The notes beneath the pieces were generated by a model. The model was not told the DNA's origin. It was given only the letters and a program-made list of their open reading frames with translations, and made no database searches. 64,000 bases of DNA from Bacillus sp. ISL-7. GTDB taxonomy: Bacteria; Bacillota; Bacilli; Bacillales_B; DSM-18226. This document shows, piece after piece, positions 61,714 to 64,000 of the stretch. The stretch is from positions 62,001-126,000 of the forward strand of contig NZ_JAGGQW010000047.1 of the NCBI RefSeq assembly GCF_018613065.1. The letters run 5' to 3'. Numbering within the stretch: the first letter of the stretch is position 1; each line of letters opens with the position of its first letter. The position numbers and the translations under genes are program-made.

Positions 61714-61809
61714 ACTCCTGAGAAATTTTCTGTATTACTGTAGGGGGGAATACTGTTAATTCCGTCTAATAGAATGAAGATCATTTTAAAGATGGAAAGG
61801 ATGGAGAAC

Positions 61810-62328
61810 ATGCTAGCTGGAATTGTCCCATCATTTGAAGAAGTGGTAATGGAACATGGAAGATCCATTTATAAATATATTTTGTCTTTAGTGAAGCATA
61901 AAGAACTTGCAGAGGACATCTATCAAGAGGTATTACTCTCAGCTTATTTAGCATATCCTTCAATTAAAGAGCAAACTAAATACAAAGGATGGTTTTTTAC
62001 GATTGCAATCAATAAATGCCGTGATTATTGGCGGAAGGAAAATAAATCTAAGCAATTTTGGAAGGAAGGAGTTTATTCTTATTCAGCCTCATTCGAACCA
62101 AGCGTCATTCCAGAAGAGGAAGTCTTACATAAATTTTCTGCTGAACAGATGGCTGAAAAGGTAAACCTATTACCGGAAATTTACCGTTATCCTATTTATC
62201 TTTATTACTATCAAAATTTCTCACTCATTGAAATCGCGAAGAAAAGTAATCTGCCAATGTCGACAGTAAAAACAAGAATGAAAAGAGCGAAGGAGAGACT
62301 TCGCCCAAAAATGCAATCACTCGCATAA
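61810..62328 (+). CDS. ECF-type RNA polymerase sigma factor, no anti-sigma gene adjacent
   Basis: About 172 residues with sigma region 2 (LVKHKELAEDIYQEVLLSAY; WFFTIAINKCRDYWRK) and region 4 (VNLLPEIYRYPIYLYYYQNF; MSTVKTRMKRAKERL). It belongs with the SigM/SigW/YlaC-type ECF factors. The next gene is a phenylalanine hydroxylase, and no membrane anti-sigma gene is seen within the window. ATG 61810 is likely (GGATGGAG upstream); in-frame ATGs at 61774, 61792 and 61801 exist. Confidence 0.87.
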   Translation: MLAGIVPSFEEVVMEHGRSIYKYILSLVKHKELAEDIYQEVLLSAYLAYPSIKEQTKYKGWFFTIAINKCRDYWRKENKSKQFWKEGVYSYSASFEPSVIPEEEVLHKFSAEQMAEKVNLLPEIYRYPIYLYYYQNFSLIEIAKKSNLPMSTVKTRMKRAKERLRPKMQSLA

Positions 62329-62371
62329 TTGCTTCATCAAAGAATATTCTTTGCAAAGGAGAATGTTGAAG

Positions 62372-64000
62372 ATGACAGGAAATGAAACAAAAAGGTCTCC
62401 AGTACAGTTACTTCCGTATATTTCAAAGCAATATTATAACCGTTATACGCCTATCGATCATGCGGTATGGCGTTTTGTCATGAAACAAAATCATTACTTT
62501 TTAAAAGATATCGCCCATCCTGCATATGTGAATGGCCTAAACGATTCAGGAATTAAAACAGAATCGATTCCAAAAGTAAATGACATGAATACCAGTCTAG
62601 CCAAAGTGGGCTGGGGGGCCGTCACGATTGCTGGGTTAATTCCTGGCACAGCGTTTTATGGGTTTTTGGCAAATTGTATTTTACCAATTGCAACGGAAAT
62701 AAGAAAAATACAAAATATTGCCTATACCCCTGCACCGGATATGATCCATGAGGCAGCTGGACACGCACCCATTTTATTAGATAAATCATATCGGGAATTT
62801 GTTAAGAAAATCGGCGAAATGGGAGCAAAAGCACTCTCAAGTAAAGAGAAGCTAGAGGTATTTAAAGCAGTTCGTCATTTAACGATTGTTGCCGAAGATC
62901 CAAATTCTACACCAGAGCAGGTTAAAGAGGCAGAAAGACTGGTAGCAGAAGCTAGAAAGAAGGTCAAAGGTCTATCAGAGGCCGATCAAGTTTCAAGGCT
63001 TTTTTGGTGGACGGTAGAATATGGATTAGTTGGTGACCTAAAGAATCCGAAAATTTATGGAGCTGGCCTACTATCATCAGTAGGTGAGAGTCAAAGTTGT
63101 CTTGCTGATGATGTCAAAAAGATCCCATTCTCAGTAGAAGAATGTATTAAGACACCATATGATGTCACGAAGCCGCAGCCGCAACTATTTGTTTGTAAGA
63201 ACTTTGATGAACTGGCAGCGGCTATTGATCAATTTGCTTCTACCATGGCATTTCAAAAAGGTGGAACGGAAAGCCTAGAAAAAGCTTTGCAATCTGATAA
63301 TCTCGCAACTGTTGTCTTCTCTTCAGGGTTGCAAGTGACCGCCACACTAACAACGATTTTGAAGGATGATAAAGGGGAAGCTGTTTATATTAGAACAAAG
63401 GGACCTACAGCACTATCGATTGATCAGAAACAATTAGTGGACCATGGCAAAGAGACACATCATAAAGGCTTTGGGACACCAATAGGAAGACTTGAAGGAA
63501 AGATGGTAATTGAGAATAGCTCGCTTGATCAATTAAAGGATTTAGGCATTATTGAAGGAAGCGAAGCAGATTTGAAATTTGAAAGTGGTGTCAATGTAAA
63601 GGGAACCGTGAAGACTATTTTGTTGTCTGCAGCAGGTAAGCCAATCTTAATCTCATTTAAGGATTGCCAAGTAAAATTCAAGGATCAAGTCCTTTTTGAA
63701 CCATCTTGGGGGACCTATGATATGGCGGTGGGAGCAGAAATTACCTCTGTTTTTGCAGGCGCGGCTGATCCAGACGGTTACTTTGACTGGCCAGCAATAG
63801 AGGAAACAAATGTTGTAGAGGAAACAGTAGGGCAGCAGAGTTGGAATCAACTAGAAAAGCTATATGAGGAAATCCGCAGTTTACGTGAGAGTCCGGTGTG
63901 GAATGAACAGAGTTGGTCCAGCTTGGAAAAAGTAATATCAACCTTGGATCAGCAGTACCCCAATGAGTGGCTATTGAGGCTTGAAATACTAGAACTCTAT
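62372..64000 (+). CDS. phhA: Phenylalanine 4-monooxygenase (biopterin-dependent aromatic amino acid hydroxylase), 3'-truncated
   Basis: A long-form aromatic amino acid hydroxylase; 543 codons are open to the window edge. The catalytic core shows PDMIHEAAGHAPILLD with the iron-binding His pair and FWWTVEYGL with the Glu ligand, then GAGLLSSVGES. It hydroxylates phenylalanine to tyrosine with O2 and tetrahydropterin. After about residue 300 a second domain, common to Bacillus-type long hydroxylases, continues past the edge. ATG 62372 follows AAAGGAG by 10 bases; TTG 62366 and ATG 62363 are possible. Minus-strand frames in this region are shadows. Confidence 0.93.
   Translation, partial: MTGNETKRSPVQLLPYISKQYYNRYTPIDHAVWRFVMKQNHYFLKDIAHPAYVNGLNDSGIKTESIPKVNDMNTSLAKVGWGAVTIAGLIPGTAFYGFLANCILPIATEIRKIQNIAYTPAPDMIHEAAGHAPILLDKSYREFVKKIGEMGAKALSSKEKLEVFKAVRHLTIVAEDPNSTPEQVKEAERLVAEARKKVKGLSEADQVSRLFWWTVEYGLVGDLKNPKIYGAGLLSSVGESQSCLADDVKKIPFSVEECIKTPYDVTKPQPQLFVCKNFDELAAAIDQFASTMAFQKGGTESLEKALQSDNLATVVFSSGLQVTATLTTILKDDKGEAVYIRTKGPTALSIDQKQLVDHGKETHHKGFGTPIGRLEGKMVIENSSLDQLKDLGIIEGSEADLKFESGVNVKGTVKTILLSAAGKPILISFKDCQVKFKDQVLFEPSWGTYDMAVGAEITSVFAGAADPDGYFDWPAIEETNVVEETVGQQSWNQLEKLYEEIRSLRESPVWNEQSWSSLEKVISTLDQQYPNEWLLRLEILELY

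Noticed and set aside
63653..63941. Minus-strand frames over the end of the phenylalanine hydroxylase gene
   Set aside because: They are antisense shadows of a frame that is open through to the window edge and carries clear hydroxylase sequence.
1..64000. tRNA, rRNA, CRISPR arrays, prophage or transposase genes
   Set aside because: Looked for by eye on both strands; none found.

Overview
The window reads as chromosomal DNA of an aerobic, endospore-forming, low-GC Gram-positive bacterium of the Bacillaceae (Bacillus or Neobacillus type). The support is AGGAGG-type ribosome sites with frequent TTG and GTG starts, intrinsic terminators after most genes, an S-box riboswitch, CodY-like and Fur-like boxes, lipoboxes, a lia envelope-stress operon, a YkvU-type sporulation protein, KinB-like kinases, and gene orders known from B. 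subtilis (frlBONMD/frlR, lytST, efeUOB genes, liaFSR). No rRNA, tRNA, CRISPR array, phage or transposase gene was seen.

Layout. 1-8.3 kb: fatty-acid activation pair (cut at the left edge), RecQ, a formate/nitrite channel, the YfkAB radical SAM protein and a drug-type MFS exporter. 8.4-12.5 kb: a SAM-riboswitch-controlled sugar-type ABC importer, best read as a candidate methylthioribose importer. 12.9-18.8 kb: the complete frl operon for fructosamine (Amadori product) uptake and breakdown, with a CodY box, an operator-like repeat and the convergent repressor gene frlR. 19-25 kb: ThrE-type exporter pair, a C39-like protease, a possible structured RNA, a YugO-type potassium channel and a lipoprotein / ATP-grasp / DUF350 operon. 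25.4-31.3 kb: a KinB-like kinase, then LytS-LytT-CstA, which looks like a pyruvate sensing and uptake unit. 31.6-33.8 kb: a frameshifted amino acid permease and a repeat-rich stretch with gene debris.

33.8-37.8 kb is the most unusual part: a membrane histidine kinase and a membrane HD-GYP protein that share one paralogous sensor domain, a 24-residue Cys-Trp-Trp-Cys peptide whose start overlaps the HD-GYP stop, a strong terminator directly after the peptide, and then a membrane metalloprotease with a PqqD-like N-terminus. I propose a peptide signalling or RiPP-like cassette; a leader-peptide attenuator is the main alternative. 37.9-38.9 kb is a scar of a molybdopterin oxidoreductase operon.

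38.9-51.8 kb: a glutaminyl-tRNA synthetase (unusual for bacilli), a Gfo/Idh/MocA dehydrogenase, a NapH-type iron-sulfur membrane protein, a WG-repeat protein, a KynB-type hydrolase, a decayed secreted-protein gene, an MBL-fold hydrolase, a DEAD-box helicase with an altered motif II, the Rieske oxidoreductase YhfW and several small genes. 51.8-64 kb: a LysM-CAP secreted protein, liaIH-liaFSR (no liaG), a Fur-boxed efeO-efeB-efeU iron operon, a YkvU-type flippase, an ECF sigma factor with no anti-sigma gene beside it, and a phenylalanine hydroxylase gene cut by the right edge.

Function names come from motif and gene-order recognition by eye; no database search or computation was run.
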